Source: Pseudoalteromonas ulvae UL12
GTDB taxonomy: Bacteria > Pseudomonadota > Gammaproteobacteria > Enterobacterales > Alteromonadaceae
DNA: 64,000 nucleotides
Assembly (NCBI RefSeq): GCF_014925405.1
Contig: NZ_AQHJ01000023.1
Location: forward strand, 1 to 64,000
Reading direction: 5' to 3'
Within the stretch, counting starts at the first letter, position 1. Every line of letters begins with the position of its first letter. Shown one piece after another: positions 1 to 10,452 of the stretch. A program made the translations under genes and the position numbers. The notes under the pieces were generated by a model. It saw only the letters and a list, made by a program, of their open reading frames with translations, did not search any database and was not told where the DNA came from.

Positions 1-21
1 ACTTTACAATAGGCTAGTTGT

Positions 22-96
22 TGGGATATCGCCAAGCGGTAAGGCAGCGGGTTTTGATCTCGCCATTCCCAGGTTCAAATCCTGGTATCCCAGCCA
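22..96 (+). tRNA. tRNA-Gln (anticodon TTG), copy 1
   Basis: A 75-nt cloverleaf begins TGGGATA and ends in an encoded CCA. The anticodon loop contains TTG, and the T-arm GGTTCAAATCC is intact. It is identical in sequence to the copies at 435 and 678. It is the first visible member of a six-gene tRNA array, and the array promoter must lie upstream of the window. Confidence 0.97.
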
Positions 97-137
97 CTTC
101 TCTTTTCATTTGTTAAGTGAAGTAAAAAAGTCCATCT

Positions 138-222
<85 letters not shown>

Positions 223-288
223 TATTCTTTAGCTAGAATTAAAATAGCTAGGTTGCATAACCTTAAAAGCACTGTACACATTCATGCT

Positions 289-373
<85 letters not shown>

Positions 374-434
374 ACATGAATGTTCAATATTTTGATTGTT
401 GTAAATGCAAGTACAATATTTACATGCTTTTTGT

Positions 435-509
435 TGGGATATCGCCAAGCGGTAAGGCAGCGGGTTTTGATCTCGCCATTCCCAGGTTCAAATCCTGGTA
501 TCCCAGCCA
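435..509 (+). tRNA. tRNA-Gln (anticodon TTG), copy 2
   Basis: This is a 75-nt tRNA identical to copy 1. Its downstream spacer to the next tRNA-Leu (510-550) is the same length as the spacer at 97-137 and differs from it at one base, marking a duplicated Gln-Leu unit. Confidence 0.97.
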
Positions 510-550
510 CTTCTCTTTTAATTTGTTAAGTGAAGTAAAAAAGTCCATCT

Positions 551-635
<85 letters not shown>

Positions 636-677
636 AATTGGCTAACCAAGTTAGCTAGTTTAAAATGACATTGTTGT

Positions 678-752
678 TGGGATATCGCCAAGCGGTAAGG
701 CAGCGGGTTTTGATCTCGCCATTCCCAGGTTCAAATCCTGGTATCCCAGCCA
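678..752 (+). tRNA. tRNA-Gln (anticodon TTG), copy 3
   Basis: This is a 75-nt tRNA identical to the other two Gln copies and is the last member of the array. The A+T-rich tail downstream leads into a hairpin near 896-924 that probably ends the array transcript. Confidence 0.97.
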
Positions 753-895
753 ATTCATCTCTTATAGTTACTCTCTTGTTTATTCTATTCTCTTATTAAT
801 TCCTCATTAATTTATCTATTTGTTATTTGAAACTGTATTTTCCCCTATTCTTTTTCATCGTTCCTTTTCGTAATCATGCTGTTATTTTAAAATCA

Positions 896-924
896 AAAAA
901 ATGCTGCTCAGTGGCAACATTTTT
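896..924. terminator. Bidirectional terminator between tRNA array and ubiF
   Basis: An A-rich left arm (AAAAATG, TGC) and a mirror right arm (GCA, CATTTTT) form an imperfect hairpin with one mismatch. The loop is TCAGTG. The A run on one side and the T run on the other let it serve both the tRNA array (plus) and ubiF (minus), which converge here. Confidence 0.6.
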
Positions 925-948
925 AGGGTGTTAAGTATGATGTACGTC

Positions 949-2121
949 TTAACTCATGGTCTCTGTTTCGCCCATTGCATATTTTAATACTTGTTTTTTA
1001 ATCGGCCCACTTCGATTGGCAAGTCCTAACATACGCTGTCTTATCCAGCTTAATCCTTTCGCTTGATTTGAAAAACCAAGGTAACAAGCATCCATCGCGC
1101 TCATCATCAACAAATTGGCTCTTTTTCGTTGCTGTTGATATTGCGCAAGTCCGGCCACGGCACCTAAATCAGATTGATTATGCAAACACTTAGCTAATTC
1201 AACCACATCTTTGAAACCTAGATTGACGCCTTGGCCAGCAAGTGGGTTAATCGCATGAGCACTGTCACCTATTAGTACAACGCGATCGGCAAAATATTGA
1301 TTGGCATGTTGCCGTGTAAGTGGAAAAACCGCATGGCGAAGCACTTCGAACTCACCAGCAAGCGTTGGATAAACGGCTAAGATTTCTTGCTTCAGCTGCG
1401 CTGGCGTAAGTTGCTTAAGTTTATCCAGTGTTTCACCTTGGTGATACCAGATCAAATTAGCGTACGGTGCCTGCAGAGGCAAAAAAGCCACCGGACCTGT
1501 CGATTGAAATTGTTGCCAAGTAATATCTTGTTGCTCAGCGTCGAGTTTAATTAAGATGCCCATGCAATGCTGTTGATATTGCCACCCTGTGACACCAATT
1601 CCAGCCAAAGTACGTGTTTTTGATTGCGCACCATCTGCACCAATGACCAAATCAGCGCTGAGTGAGGTATTTGAAAACGTGAGAGTCACCCGCTCATCAG
1701 CAGTATTAAGGCTAATGAGTTCTCCCAGATCACTGTGCACTGTAATGTCGTACTGAGAAAACTGTGACCAAAGTGCGGCTTGAATGACTTTATTTTCGAT
1801 AATATGGCCCAAATGCGATTGATTAATCTCATCAGCCGAAAAAGTTAAGGTATGCGCCGCTGATTCAAAAGCGGCCAGACGACGATAAACCGCATGGCGA
1901 TGTGATTGAATAATCGGCCAAGCGCCTAATTGAGAAAATAACTGTTCAGAAAAGCGATTAATTGCAGAAACACGAATATCAATTTCGGGATCAGATAAAA
2001 CGGCGTCAGCATCAATTGGGTGTTGCTCTACGATATTAACGCGTGCACCCTGCTGAGCTAATTTGATTGCCATTGCAGCACCCACCATGCCACCACCGAC
2101 AATGATCACTTCATTTTTCAT
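949..2121 (-). CDS. ubiF: FAD-dependent ubiquinone-biosynthesis hydroxylase, UbiF-like
   Basis: This is a flavoprotein monooxygenase of the UbiF/UbiH/VisC family, predicted to hydroxylate a prenylated benzoquinol intermediate in ubiquinone synthesis at the inner membrane. Visible motifs are the N-terminal FAD-binding GGGMVGAA near residues 9-16, the DG motif GADGAQSKTR near 160, and the GD motif IGDSAHAINPLAGQG near 285. At 390 aa it has the full family length. Position supports ubiF over its paralogues: in E. coli ubiF also lies between a Gln/Leu/Met tRNA array and miaB. It is divergent from miaB with a 211-bp shared upstream region. UbiH or UbiM activity cannot be excluded from sequence alone. 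Confidence 0.88.
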   Translation of the reverse strand: MKNEVIIVGGGMVGAAMAIKLAQQGARVNIVEQHPIDADAVLSDPEIDIRVSAINRFSEQLFSQLGAWPIIQSHRHAVYRRLAAFESAAHTLTFSADEINQSHLGHIIENKVIQAALWSQFSQYDITVHSDLGELISLNTADERVTLTFSNTSLSADLVIGADGAQSKTRTLAGIGVTGWQYQQHCMGILIKLDAEQQDITWQQFQSTGPVAFLPLQAPYANLIWYHQGETLDKLKQLTPAQLKQEILAVYPTLAGEFEVLRHAVFPLTRQHANQYFADRVVLIGDSAHAINPLAGQGVNLGFKDVVELAKCLHNQSDLGAVAGLAQYQQQRKRANLLMMSAMDACYLGFSNQAKGLSWIRQRMLGLANRSGPIKKQVLKYAMGETETMS

Positions 2122-2259
2122 AATTAGTCTCTTTATCTAAGATCGGATTATTGTATCGCAATTCCGCTAAAAATAACCTTTTCACCTGAATCTTGGACGG
2201 TTTTTTCACTCTTTTTCGCGATTAATCTTTGCGCAAACCTGATTAGTTTAAATCTATAC

Positions 2260-2288
2260 TTGGCGAGCGGCTGTGATAGTTATAAAAT
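2260..2288 (+). promoter_or_regulatory. Putative sigma70 promoter for miaB
   Basis: The -35-like TTGGCG (2260-2265) and -10-like TAAAAT (2283-2288) are separated by 17 bp, 44 bp before the miaB ATG. The match is moderate and no other evidence supports it. Confidence 0.4.
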
Positions 2289-2332
2289 ACGCGTCCTTTA
2301 AGCGGTCGGTTTATAAACGAGGCAATAGTTAG

Positions 2333-3763
2333 ATGAGTAAAAAGCTGCATATTAAAACCTGGGGTTGTCAGATGAATGAATATGACTCTCAGAAAATGGC
2401 TGATTTATTAGATGCCACCAATGGCTATCAATTAACAGAAGAAGCTGAAAATGCGGATGTTATTCTTTTAAATACCTGTTCTATTCGTGAAAAGGCACAA
2501 GAAAAGGTGTTTCACCAACTTGGCCGCTGGAAATTATTGAAAGACGATAACCCTGATTTAGTCATTGGTGTAGGTGGATGTGTGGCATCACAAGAAGGTG
2601 AAGTGATCCGCCAACGTGCGCCCTTCGTCGATATCGTGTTTGGCCCGCAAACATTGCATCGCCTTCCTGAAATGATTAAACAAGTCCAAGAAAAGCAAGG
2701 ATCTGTGGTTGATATTTCATTCCCTGAGATTGAAAAATTTGACCGCCTACCTGAGCCAAAAGCTGAAGGTCCAACCGCTTTTGTATCGATTATGGAAGGT
2801 TGTTCTAAATACTGTACTTTCTGTGTAGTCCCTTATACTCGTGGTGAAGAAGTTAGCCGTCCACTGGATGACGTTATTTTAGAAGTCGCGCAACTTGCCG
2901 AGCAAGGCGTACGTGAAGTGAACTTACTCGGTCAAAACGTGAATGCTTACCGTGGCAAAATGCACGACGGTGAGATTTGTTATTTTTCTGATTTATTACG
3001 CTATGTTGCAGCGATTGATGGCATTGACCGTATTCGTTATACCACGTCTCACCCTGTCGAATTCACGCCTGATATTATCGAAGCATATGCGGATATTCCT
3101 GAGTTAGTCGATCATTTACACTTACCCGTGCAAAGTGGTTCAGACCGCATTTTAGCTCTGATGAAACGCGCGCATACGGCACTAGAATATAAATCGACAA
3201 TTCGTAAATTGAAAAAAATTCGCCCGAACCTCAGCATGTCTTCTGACTTCATTATTGGTTTCCCGGGTGAAACGACTGCTGATTTTGAAGCAACGATGAA
3301 TCTCATCAACGATATCGGTTTTGACATGAGCTTCAGCTTTATCTACAGCGCGCGTCCAGGTACCCCTGCCGCTGATTTACCAGATGACGTGTCTGAGCAA
3401 GAGAAAAAAGAACGTTTATATATTTTGCAAAACCGCATTACTCAGTTTGCGCAACAAATCAGTCGCCAAATGTTTGGCACAGAGCAACGTATTTTAGTTG
3501 AAGGGCCTTCGAAAAAGAATCCAATGGAGCTTCGTGGTCGTACTGAAAACAACAGAGTTGTAAACTTTGTCGGTGACCATAAATTAATAGGCCAATTTGT
3601 TGATGTCAAAATCACCGAAGCCTTACCAAACTCATTACGTGGCGACCTCGTTCGCACAGAAGCGCAAATGAACTTGCGTAAAGATATCGCACCTGCGGCT
3701 ATTTTAAGTAAAAATGCGCCTGAGCAAGCCAATGACATTGGCGTTGCGACATTTACGCCGTAA
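2333..3763 (+). CDS. miaB: tRNA-2-methylthio-N6-isopentenyladenosine synthase MiaB
   Basis: This radical-SAM methylthiotransferase converts i6A37 to ms2i6A37 in tRNAs reading UNN codons. The N-terminal UPF0004 domain supplies Cys12, Cys49 and Cys83 for the auxiliary [4Fe-4S] cluster. The radical-SAM cluster motif is C157, C161 and C164 in [17 protein letters not shown]-binding domain follows near residues 380-445. At 476 aa it is full length. A GAGG at 2319-2322 precedes the ATG. It is the first gene before phoH-ybeY-corC-lnt but is separated from them by a strong hairpin at 3787. MiaE, the next enzyme acting on ms2i6A37, is also in this window (50745-51530). Confidence 0.98.
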   Translation: MSKKLHIKTWGCQMNEYDSQKMADLLDATNGYQLTEEAENADVILLNTCSIREKAQEKVFHQLGRWKLLKDDNPDLVIGVGGCVASQEGEVIRQRAPFVDIVFGPQTLHRLPEMIKQVQEKQGSVVDISFPEIEKFDRLPEPKAEGPTAFVSIMEGCSKYCTFCVVPYTRGEEVSRPLDDVILEVAQLAEQGVREVNLLGQNVNAYRGKMHDGEICYFSDLLRYVAAIDGIDRIRYTTSHPVEFTPDIIEAYADIPELVDHLHLPVQSGSDRILALMKRAHTALEYKSTIRKLKKIRPNLSMSSDFIIGFPGETTADFEATMNLINDIGFDMSFSFIYSARPGTPAADLPDDVSEQEKKERLYILQNRITQFAQQISRQMFGTEQRILVEGPSKKNPMELRGRTENNRVVNFVGDHKLIGQFVDVKITEALPNSLRGDLVRTEAQMNLRKDIAPAAILSKNAPEQANDIGVATFTP

Positions 3764-3786
3764 TTTTAAATTTTAGCACTACTGTT

Positions 3787-3814
3787 CACGCCAGCAAGTT
3801 GCTGGCGTGTTTTT
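3787..3814 (+). terminator. Intrinsic terminator after miaB
   Basis: A perfect 9-bp stem CACGCCAGC/GCTGGCGTG with loop AAGTT is followed by TTTTT (3810-3814). The phoH ribosome-binding site begins right behind it, so phoH translation initiation sits at the foot of the hairpin. Confidence 0.85.
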
Positions 3815-3827
3815 AAAGGAATCAATT

Positions 3828-4856
3828 TTGAGCAATACCAAGAGCTTAGAAGTCTACTTAGAACCCTCTGATAACAAACGTCTTGCCTCTTTGTGTGGCC
3901 CTTTTGATGACAACATCAAACAAATTGAACGCCGTCTTGGTGTCGAAATTAGTCATCGCGTCAATTGCTTTCGTGTGACAGGCCATATCGTTGCCGCACA
4001 AGCAGGTATCGAAGTACTGAAAAACCTGTACATCGAAACTCAACCTGTTGCTGGCAAAACCAAAGAAATAGACCCAGATGTGGTGCACATGACGCTAGCC
4101 GAGGTAAGCTACCTTGATCAAGACGAAGCCAATAAAGAATTTGCCCAAGACGTTAATATCAAAACACGCCGCGGAGTCGTGAAACCACGAAATCCTAATC
4201 AAGCGCAATACGTTGCTAACATCCTTAATCATGATATTTGTTTTGGAATTGGTCCTGCTGGTACTGGTAAAACCTACTTAGCTGTCGCTGCCGCCGTTGA
4301 TGCACTTGAACGTCAAGAAATTCGTCGTATATTACTAACACGACCGGCAGTTGAAGCGGGTGAAAAGCTTGGCTTCTTACCGGGTGATTTAACCCAGAAA
4401 ATAGATCCTTACCTTCGCCCTCTTTACGATGCTTTATTCGAAATGTTGGGCTTTGAGAAAGTTGAACGCCTCATCGAAAAAAATGTCATCGAAGTCGCTC
4501 CCCTTGCTTATATGCGCGGCCGTACACTTAATGATGCATTTATTATTTTAGATGAAAGCCAAAATACCACCGTTGAACAAATGAAGATGTTCCTGACCCG
4601 AATTGGTTTTAATTCTAAAGCTGTCATCACTGGTGATATTACTCAAGTTGATTTACCTCGTGGCGCTCGCTCAGGGCTGCGTCACTCAATCGAGGTATTG
4701 GGCAATGTAGAAGAAATTAGTTTTAACTTTTTTCAAGCACAAGATGTGGTCCGTCACCCTGTTGTTGCCCGTATTGTTGAAGCTTATGAAAGTTTTGAAG
4801 AAATTGAACGTAAAAAACGTGCCGAAAAGCAAGCAGCGATGGAAAATAAATCATGA
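3828..4856 (+). CDS. phoH: PhoH-family ATPase (YbeZ)
   Basis: This is a P-loop ATPase of the PhoH/YbeZ family, thought to partner YbeY in RNA metabolism. Walker A is GPAGTGKT (about residues 142-149) and the Walker B-like ILDESQN lies about 100 residues further on. I chose the TTG at 3828 because AAGGA (3816-3820) lies 7 nt upstream and because the protein then starts like E. coli YbeZ. The longer frame opening with GTG at 3807 starts inside the miaB terminator stem. The last bases overlap the ybeY start (ATGA), indicating translational coupling. Confidence 0.95.
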   Translation: MSNTKSLEVYLEPSDNKRLASLCGPFDDNIKQIERRLGVEISHRVNCFRVTGHIVAAQAGIEVLKNLYIETQPVAGKTKEIDPDVVHMTLAEVSYLDQDEANKEFAQDVNIKTRRGVVKPRNPNQAQYVANILNHDICFGIGPAGTGKTYLAVAAAVDALERQEIRRILLTRPAVEAGEKLGFLPGDLTQKIDPYLRPLYDALFEMLGFEKVERLIEKNVIEVAPLAYMRGRTLNDAFIILDESQNTTVEQMKMFLTRIGFNSKAVITGDITQVDLPRGARSGLRHSIEVLGNVEEISFNFFQAQDVVRHPVVARIVEAYESFEEIERKKRAEKQAAMENKS

Positions 4857-5311
4857 CTGAACTTGATTTACAATTGGCCACTGAATTCGATAATTTACCC
4901 AGCGAAGAGCAGTTTCACTTATGGGCTGACAGCGTATTAACGTTATTTCGCGAAAACAGTGAGTTAACCATTCGTCTTGCTGATGCAGCCGAAAGCCAGC
5001 AGCTAAACTTTGAATACCGGGGTAAGAACAAGCCAACCAATGTGCTGTCTTTTGAGTTTGAAGCCCCTCCAGGTATGGATTTACCACTCGTCGGCGATTT
5101 GCTTATTTGCCCACATATTGTGTATCAAGAAGCAATCGAGCAAGAAAAAACATTCCATGACCACTTTGCACACATGGTCGTTCACGGTTGTTTGCATTTA
5201 CTTGGCTTTGATCATATTGAGCCAGCAGATGCCAATGAGATGGAAAGTCACGAAAAAGAAATCCTTGCCAAGCTTGGGATCAGTGACCCGTATCGTGATG
5301 ATGCAGAATAA
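4853..5311 (+). CDS. ybeY: Endoribonuclease YbeY (16S rRNA maturation)
   Basis: This is a single-domain metalloenzyme of the UPF0054 family, involved in 16S rRNA 3' end processing and ribosome quality control. The zinc site is explicit: H111, H115 and H121 in [11 protein letters not shown]. At 152 aa it has the family length. The start overlaps the phoH stop by four bases, so the two proteins are probably made in a fixed ratio. Confidence 0.97.
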   Translation: MTELDLQLATEFDNLPSEEQFHLWADSVLTLFRENSELTIRLADAAESQQLNFEYRGKNKPTNVLSFEFEAPPGMDLPLVGDLLICPHIVYQEAIEQEKTFHDHFAHMVVHGCLHLLGFDHIEPADANEMESHEKEILAKLGISDPYRDDAE

Positions 5312-5447
5312 CTTTAAACTTGCGTCGATTCACAGTATATTGATCCGGTTTTAAGAACAAACAGAATTATTTCACCTCTAGATTTACCCATTTTAATCAT
5401 GGAGTAAGCTAGATAAGTTAAAGCAATATGGAGCTAAAAAATAGCGT

Positions 5448-6329
5448 ATGAGCGACGATAACTCGCAGAGTAGCCAGGGTTCGTCTGGTAAAACATGGTT
5501 AGGGCGTATCGCCCAAATGTTTCAGGGTGAACCCCAAAACAGAGCTGAATTAGTCGAGGTTATATTAGACGCACAAGAACGTGCATTAATCGACCCCGAA
5601 ACTAAAGACATGATGAAAGGTGTATTAGGCGTATCGCAATTAAAAGTGCGTGACATCATGATCCCCCGTTCTCAAATGACCACTTTAGACATTGAGCAGT
5701 CACTCACTGAATTACTGCCTATCATGGTCGAATCAACTCATTCACGTTTTCCGGTTGTCTGTGAAGATAAAGATCATATCGAAGGTATTTTACTCGCCAA
5801 AGATCTATTACCGCTGATTTTAACTGATCAGGATGATATGCCTAGCTTAGCTTCGTACTTACGCCCAGCGATGGTCGTACCTGAGAGCAAGCGTGTTGAT
5901 ACCCTACTCAATGAATTTCGCCAACAACGCTACCACATGGCGATTGTGGTCGATGAATATGGTGGTGTATCAGGTTTAGTGACCATTGAAGATATTCTCG
6001 AATTGATTGTCGGTGAAATCGAAGATGAACACGACCACGAAGAGGAAATACAAGATATTCGTCAAATTGCTACCCATGTTTTCTCTGTGCAAGCATTGAC
6101 GCCTCTGGATGAGTTTAACGCGTATTTCTCTACCCAGTTTGATACTCAAGAAGCAGACACCATAGGTGGTATTGTATTACACGCTTTTGGTCATATGCCT
6201 TCTCGAGGCGAAACCATTGAAGTCAGTGGATTACAAGTTAAAATCACTAATGCTGACAGCCGTCGTATTCAGCAGATACAAGTTACTGTACCAAAGAATG
6301 GTCAGGTTGTAACTGAAGACGCAGCCTAA
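5448..6329 (+). CDS. corC: CBS-domain protein CorC/YbeX
   Basis: This is a cytoplasmic CorC-type protein linked to Mg2+/Co2+ efflux and, in E. coli (YbeX), to ribosome metabolism. Two CBS motifs occupy about residues 65-190. An acidic stretch rich in Glu, Asp and His (about 190-202) joins them to a CorC_HlyC domain (205-285). There are no membrane segments, unlike larger HlyC-type proteins. A 136-bp gap separates it from ybeY with no strong terminator. Its stop overlaps the lnt start as TAATG. Confidence 0.94.
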   Translation: MSDDNSQSSQGSSGKTWLGRIAQMFQGEPQNRAELVEVILDAQERALIDPETKDMMKGVLGVSQLKVRDIMIPRSQMTTLDIEQSLTELLPIMVESTHSRFPVVCEDKDHIEGILLAKDLLPLILTDQDDMPSLASYLRPAMVVPESKRVDTLLNEFRQQRYHMAIVVDEYGGVSGLVTIEDILELIVGEIEDEHDHEEEIQDIRQIATHVFSVQALTPLDEFNAYFSTQFDTQEADTIGGIVLHAFGHMPSRGETIEVSGLQVKITNADSRRIQQIQVTVPKNGQVVTEDAA

Positions 6330-7846
6330 TGCACTGGTTTCGTCCTGAAAAAAAAAGCATGCTTGCGCTTGTCGCTGGCATGCTTTTAACGTTTAGCTTC
6401 TCACCATTCTCAATTTGGCCACTTAGTTTTGTCTCAATGGCCATCCTGTGTTATTGCCTCCACCAACAACCGTGGCAACAAGCTGCAAAGCTAGGCTTTT
6501 TATTTGGTTTCGCTTGGTTTGCCGTTGGGATCAGTTGGGTGCATGTTTCCATTGCACAATTTGGTGGCCTGCCTTTAATTGTTTCACTGGCCTTAATGGC
6601 CGCCCTCGCCGCTTACCTTGCTTTATTTCCGGCGTTGGCATCTGCTGTTACTGCCAAACTGTCAAAACGTTACTGGCTTGGTATCTTTATCCCCATTTGG
6701 CTGATCAGCGAACATTTAAGAGGCACACTCTTAACTGGTTTTCCATGGTTGTCATTTGGTTATAGCTTAACTGATAGCCCACTTAATGTACTGGCTCCGG
6801 TGATGGGCGAATTTGGTCTGACTGCCTGTGTTATCCTCGGTGGATACGGTTTGTTTTGCTTGTACATCAAGCAATGGCATTTTGCCGCATACTCATTGGC
6901 TGTTATTGTTATAAGTTCAATGCTCGCACCTTTTATGAACTCAACATTTTATCAAGGTGAACCGATTAAAGTGGCCTTAGTGCAAGGCAATATCAAACAA
7001 GAGCTCAGATTTGATCCTGATGAATTTGCACGGACCATGCTCAAATATCAAGATTTAACTCGCCTTAATTGGGATGTTGATTTAGTGGTTTGGCCTGAAG
7101 CTGCGGTGCCCGAGATTGAAGTGATGGCACAAGAATATCTACAACGTATCGATAGCGCTGCAGCATTAAATAACACGGCACTCATTACTGGCATTGTCGA
7201 TTATCAACCCAGTACAAAAGCGATTTTCAATACCTTAATTGTACTGGGTAAGCAACATAACAGCGATCAGACGGGTCATTATCAGTATTTACATCAAAAT
7301 CGCTACCAAAAATACAAACTCTTACCTGTGGGTGAGTTTGTACCATTTGAAGAGGTACTTCGCCCGCTTGCGCCTTTATTCAATCTTGCATGGTCATCTT
7401 TTACTCAGGGCGAGCAAGTTCAAGCAAACCTGACAGCGAATGGCCTCAATATTTTACCCGCTATCTGTTTTGAAATTGTGTTTACTGATTTAGTCCGAGA
7501 TAATTACCGCAACGAATCAGATATTTTATTTACTGTGAGTAATGATGCGTGGTTTGGTGATTCACATGGCCCCCACCAGCACATGCAAATTGCACGCATG
7601 CGCGCAATTGAGCTAGGTCGGCCACTATTAAGAGTAACCAATAATGGTATTACCGCGATATTTGATCCTTTAAGTGGCCAACAACAACGCCTAGCGCAAT
7701 TTGAAGCTGCAGTGCTCAACACTAGCATTCATAAAATCAAAGGGGAAACCTTTTACGCTCAGTATGGAAAAACCCCGTGGTGGTCACTCGCTCTGCTGAT
7801 TTTGCTCATCACTATATGGTTAAACTACCGTCTAAAAAGTCAATAA
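6329..7846 (+). CDS. lnt: Apolipoprotein N-acyltransferase Lnt
   Basis: This inner-membrane enzyme adds the third acyl chain to the N-terminal Cys of lipoproteins, the step needed for Lol sorting. Several N-terminal membrane segments (about residues 10-200) precede a nitrilase-fold periplasmic domain. The catalytic triad is visible as E257 (WPEAAVPE), K328 (YQKYKLLPVGE) and C380 (PAICFE). A final membrane helix lies near the C-terminus. The start overlaps corC by one base. Lipoproteins encoded in this window (LptE, RlpA, NlpI) would be its clients. Confidence 0.97.
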   Translation: MHWFRPEKKSMLALVAGMLLTFSFSPFSIWPLSFVSMAILCYCLHQQPWQQAAKLGFLFGFAWFAVGISWVHVSIAQFGGLPLIVSLALMAALAAYLALFPALASAVTAKLSKRYWLGIFIPIWLISEHLRGTLLTGFPWLSFGYSLTDSPLNVLAPVMGEFGLTACVILGGYGLFCLYIKQWHFAAYSLAVIVISSMLAPFMNSTFYQGEPIKVALVQGNIKQELRFDPDEFARTMLKYQDLTRLNWDVDLVVWPEAAVPEIEVMAQEYLQRIDSAAALNNTALITGIVDYQPSTKAIFNTLIVLGKQHNSDQTGHYQYLHQNRYQKYKLLPVGEFVPFEEVLRPLAPLFNLAWSSFTQGEQVQANLTANGLNILPAICFEIVFTDLVRDNYRNESDILFTVSNDAWFGDSHGPHQHMQIARMRAIELGRPLLRVTNNGITAIFDPLSGQQQRLAQFEAAVLNTSIHKIKGETFYAQYGKTPWWSLALLILLITIWLNYRLKSQ

Positions 7847-7849
7847 GCT

Positions 7850-7879
7850 AAAAAAAGGTCGCTTATCGCGACCCTTTTT
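7850..7879. terminator. Bidirectional terminator between lnt and lonP-like gene
   Basis: An A run (7850-7856), a stem GGTCGC/GCGACC with loop TTATC, and a T run (7875-7879) lie between converging genes. Both strands show a stem followed by U residues. Confidence 0.85.
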
Positions 7880-7918
7880 ATTTAATGACCTATGTGTGAA
7901 TAACAACTTACATTGGGT

Positions 7919-10306
7919 TTATTCCGAGTCACTGCCATTGACAATATCTGCAATGCCACTTAAACGCTGCAATGCCACATCGTTAATTGTGTCTTTTGCA
8001 TAGGTGCCTTTTTTAGATAAATCGCCCGCTTCTTTACCCATTAAGATCTCTAACGCTTCATCGACGGTCGCAACAGCATACACATGAAACTTTTCTTGTT
8101 CGACTGCACGGCACACTTCGTCATTGAGCACTAAATTGACACGGTTAGACTTAGGAATAATCACGCCTTGATCACCCGTTAATCCACGCATTTTACATAA
8201 TTTGAAAAAGCCTTCGATTTTTTCATTCACACCACCAATCGCCTGAACTTCGCCATGCTGGTTAATTGAACCCGTTAACGCAATACTTTGATTGATTGGC
8301 AAGCGTGTAATCGCCGACAAAAGCGCACATAACTCGGCGAGTGATGCACTATCACCATCGATATAACCATAGCTTTGCTCAATGGCTATATTGGCGCTCA
8401 GTGTCAATGCAAACTCTTGTGCGTATTTATTACCTAAATAACCCGTTAATAACATCACACCTTTTGAATGAATGGCTTTGCCAAGTTCAGCCTCACGCTC
8501 AATATCCAGCACCCCATCACTACCCGCGTAAACGGTCGCGGTGATCCGAGCTGGGCTACCAAAGCTGGTATCACCAATGTGTAAAACGGTTAAACCATTC
8601 ACTTTACCCACGGCTTGACCTTGTGTATCAATTAAGGTGTGGCCCTCTTTGATTTCATCAAGCATGTTTTCACTGATTTGCCCTGTCCGGTACTCTTTAC
8701 CTTGCAAAGCTTCATCAATATGGAATGCTTCGATATAATTGCTGGTATCTTGGCGGGCGTAATAATGAGCTTCGTTGACTAATTCCAAAATATCGGCAAA
8801 TCGAGCTGAGAGCTTTGATTGATGCTCTGCTTGGCGGTAACTGAAATACATTAATCTTGCCATCGCTTGCGCACTAAGGTCGCTACTGAGGTTCTCACTG
8901 ACATGTTGCTGGACTCGGGTAATCAATTGATAACGATATTTATCAGAATCTGGTATGAAATACTCAAAGTCGGCCAAAACTCTAAAAAACTCATTAAACT
9001 CATCGTCGTAATCTTGCATCAAATAATACAAATCGCGAGAGCCAAGCAAAATGATTTTTACATCAAGCGGAATAAGCTGGGGTCTTAGGGTAAAACTGCC
9101 ACCTAAGCTGCTTTCTTGGGCAGGCAAATCATTTTTTATATGGTGAGCTTTGAGTGATAATTTCAGGCCATCCCATACTTGCGGGTTCGCCATCACTTTT
9201 TCAGCATCCATAATTAAGTAACCGCCGTTGGCTTTATGTAAAGCGCCCGCTTGGATAGAGCGATAACTGGTGACCACTGAACCTTGCTGAGACGAATACT
9301 CCACTTTGCCAAACACATTCCCAAAGGTCGGATTTGGCTCATACACAACAGGTGCAGGGTCGTCTTCTTTGTAATCAACGATTAGATTAGGTGCAAAGTA
9401 ATCGGCTAACATCGCCTTTTTATCGAGATCTTCATTTTTTTCTTCTGACTCATCCGCCAACCACTCAAGTACCGCATCAATGAGCTCTTTTCTCAGTTCT
9501 TTGAAATATTTCAAAATACCTATTTGCGTGGCATATTTATGCTCGAGCTCTTTTAACAGTGGTTTGATAGCTTGCTCTGCCGTCGCTCGCTTTAATTCTC
9601 GTAGTTTTTCAGACGATTCACGTTTCCATCGCGGTAGCTCAATTAAGGCTTCGTTCAAATCATCTTCTAATGCTGTAATTCTGGCAAAAATTTCTGTGCG
9701 CAGTGTTTCTGGTAACGCTGCAAACTGAGTTTCATCCAATTGCTTGCCATCCACAACAGGGGCAAAACTAATCACGCCATTGTCTTCGAATAAGACAATT
9801 CCTTGTGTAATTGCTTTCGCTTCGACTAAATCGATCGCTTGATCGTATTTGGTATTAAACGCGGCATCGATTGATTTTTTCTTGCGTTGATAACCTGGGT
9901 TATCAAACGCAGCTGGGAAAGTATCAATAATTTCGTCAATCAACGAATCAATATCAGCGCAAAATAGTTTACTTTCACCCGCGGCTAAGCAAATGGCGAT
10001 GGGCTCTCGATGATCTTCAAAATTATTAACATAAAGCCATTCTAACGGTGTTTTACGGGTTTTGCTATGAGCTGTCAGTTTATCTTTAACTAAGGTAAAA
10101 CGCCCTAATGCAGCCTCTCCCATCACATATAAATTGTAACCTTGAAGTTCCATTCCTAACGAAAAATCAATCGCGCTACGTGCGCGCTGCTGACCAATAA
10201 AACTTAAATCATCGGGGTAAGGGGCCGCCATGCAGCTCGAAATTTGCTGAAGATCTATCGAAGGAGTCAGTGTTTTCACTGATAATTGATTGGTTTTTAT
10301 CGTCAT
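7919..10306 (-). CDS. Lon-family ATP-dependent protease (LonP/YcbZ type)
   Basis: This is a cytoplasmic AAA+ serine protease of the COG1067 Lon-related family. The Ser-Lys dyad is S653 (GDSAS) and K696 (VNEKIEG), with the 43-residue spacing typical of Lon. The Lon N-terminal substrate domain is absent. A Lys/Glu-rich helical insert occupies about residues 215-290. The P-loop near residue 62 reads GEAALGR rather than a canonical GxxxxGK[ST], as in the YcbZ group. At 795 aa it is longer than E. coli YcbZ (586 aa). It is monocistronic and converges on lnt. Substrates cannot be inferred. Confidence 0.9.
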   Translation of the reverse strand: MTIKTNQLSVKTLTPSIDLQQISSCMAAPYPDDLSFIGQQRARSAIDFSLGMELQGYNLYVMGEAALGRFTLVKDKLTAHSKTRKTPLEWLYVNNFEDHREPIAICLAAGESKLFCADIDSLIDEIIDTFPAAFDNPGYQRKKKSIDAAFNTKYDQAIDLVEAKAITQGIVLFEDNGVISFAPVVDGKQLDETQFAALPETLRTEIFARITALEDDLNEALIELPRWKRESSEKLRELKRATAEQAIKPLLKELEHKYATQIGILKYFKELRKELIDAVLEWLADESEEKNEDLDKKAMLADYFAPNLIVDYKEDDPAPVVYEPNPTFGNVFGKVEYSSQQGSVVTSYRSIQAGALHKANGGYLIMDAEKVMANPQVWDGLKLSLKAHHIKNDLPAQESSLGGSFTLRPQLIPLDVKIILLGSRDLYYLMQDYDDEFNEFFRVLADFEYFIPDSDKYRYQLITRVQQHVSENLSSDLSAQAMARLMYFSYRQAEHQSKLSARFADILELVNEAHYYARQDTSNYIEAFHIDEALQGKEYRTGQISENMLDEIKEGHTLIDTQGQAVGKVNGLTVLHIGDTSFGSPARITATVYAGSDGVLDIEREAELGKAIHSKGVMLLTGYLGNKYAQEFALTLSANIAIEQSYGYIDGDSASLAELCALLSAITRLPINQSIALTGSINQHGEVQAIGGVNEKIEGFFKLCKMRGLTGDQGVIIPKSNRVNLVLNDEVCRAVEQEKFHVYAVATVDEALEILMGKEAGDLSKKGTYAKDTINDVALQRLSGIADIVNGSDSE

Positions 10307-10452
10307 TGCCTATTCTTATATTGATTTACGACAAACAGAGTCAACATCACACTACACAGTGATAAAGAAACGTTTAATATTAATGGCTCAAGCTTACCTA
10401 AGCATTCGTTAAGTTAAAACTAGCAATTGAGGTTTTTGGTAAATAAATCCAT

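Noticed and set aside
7919..10306. Canonical Lon (lon) protease
   Set aside because: The Lon N-terminal domain is absent and the P-loop is atypical; it fits the separate YcbZ/LonP group.
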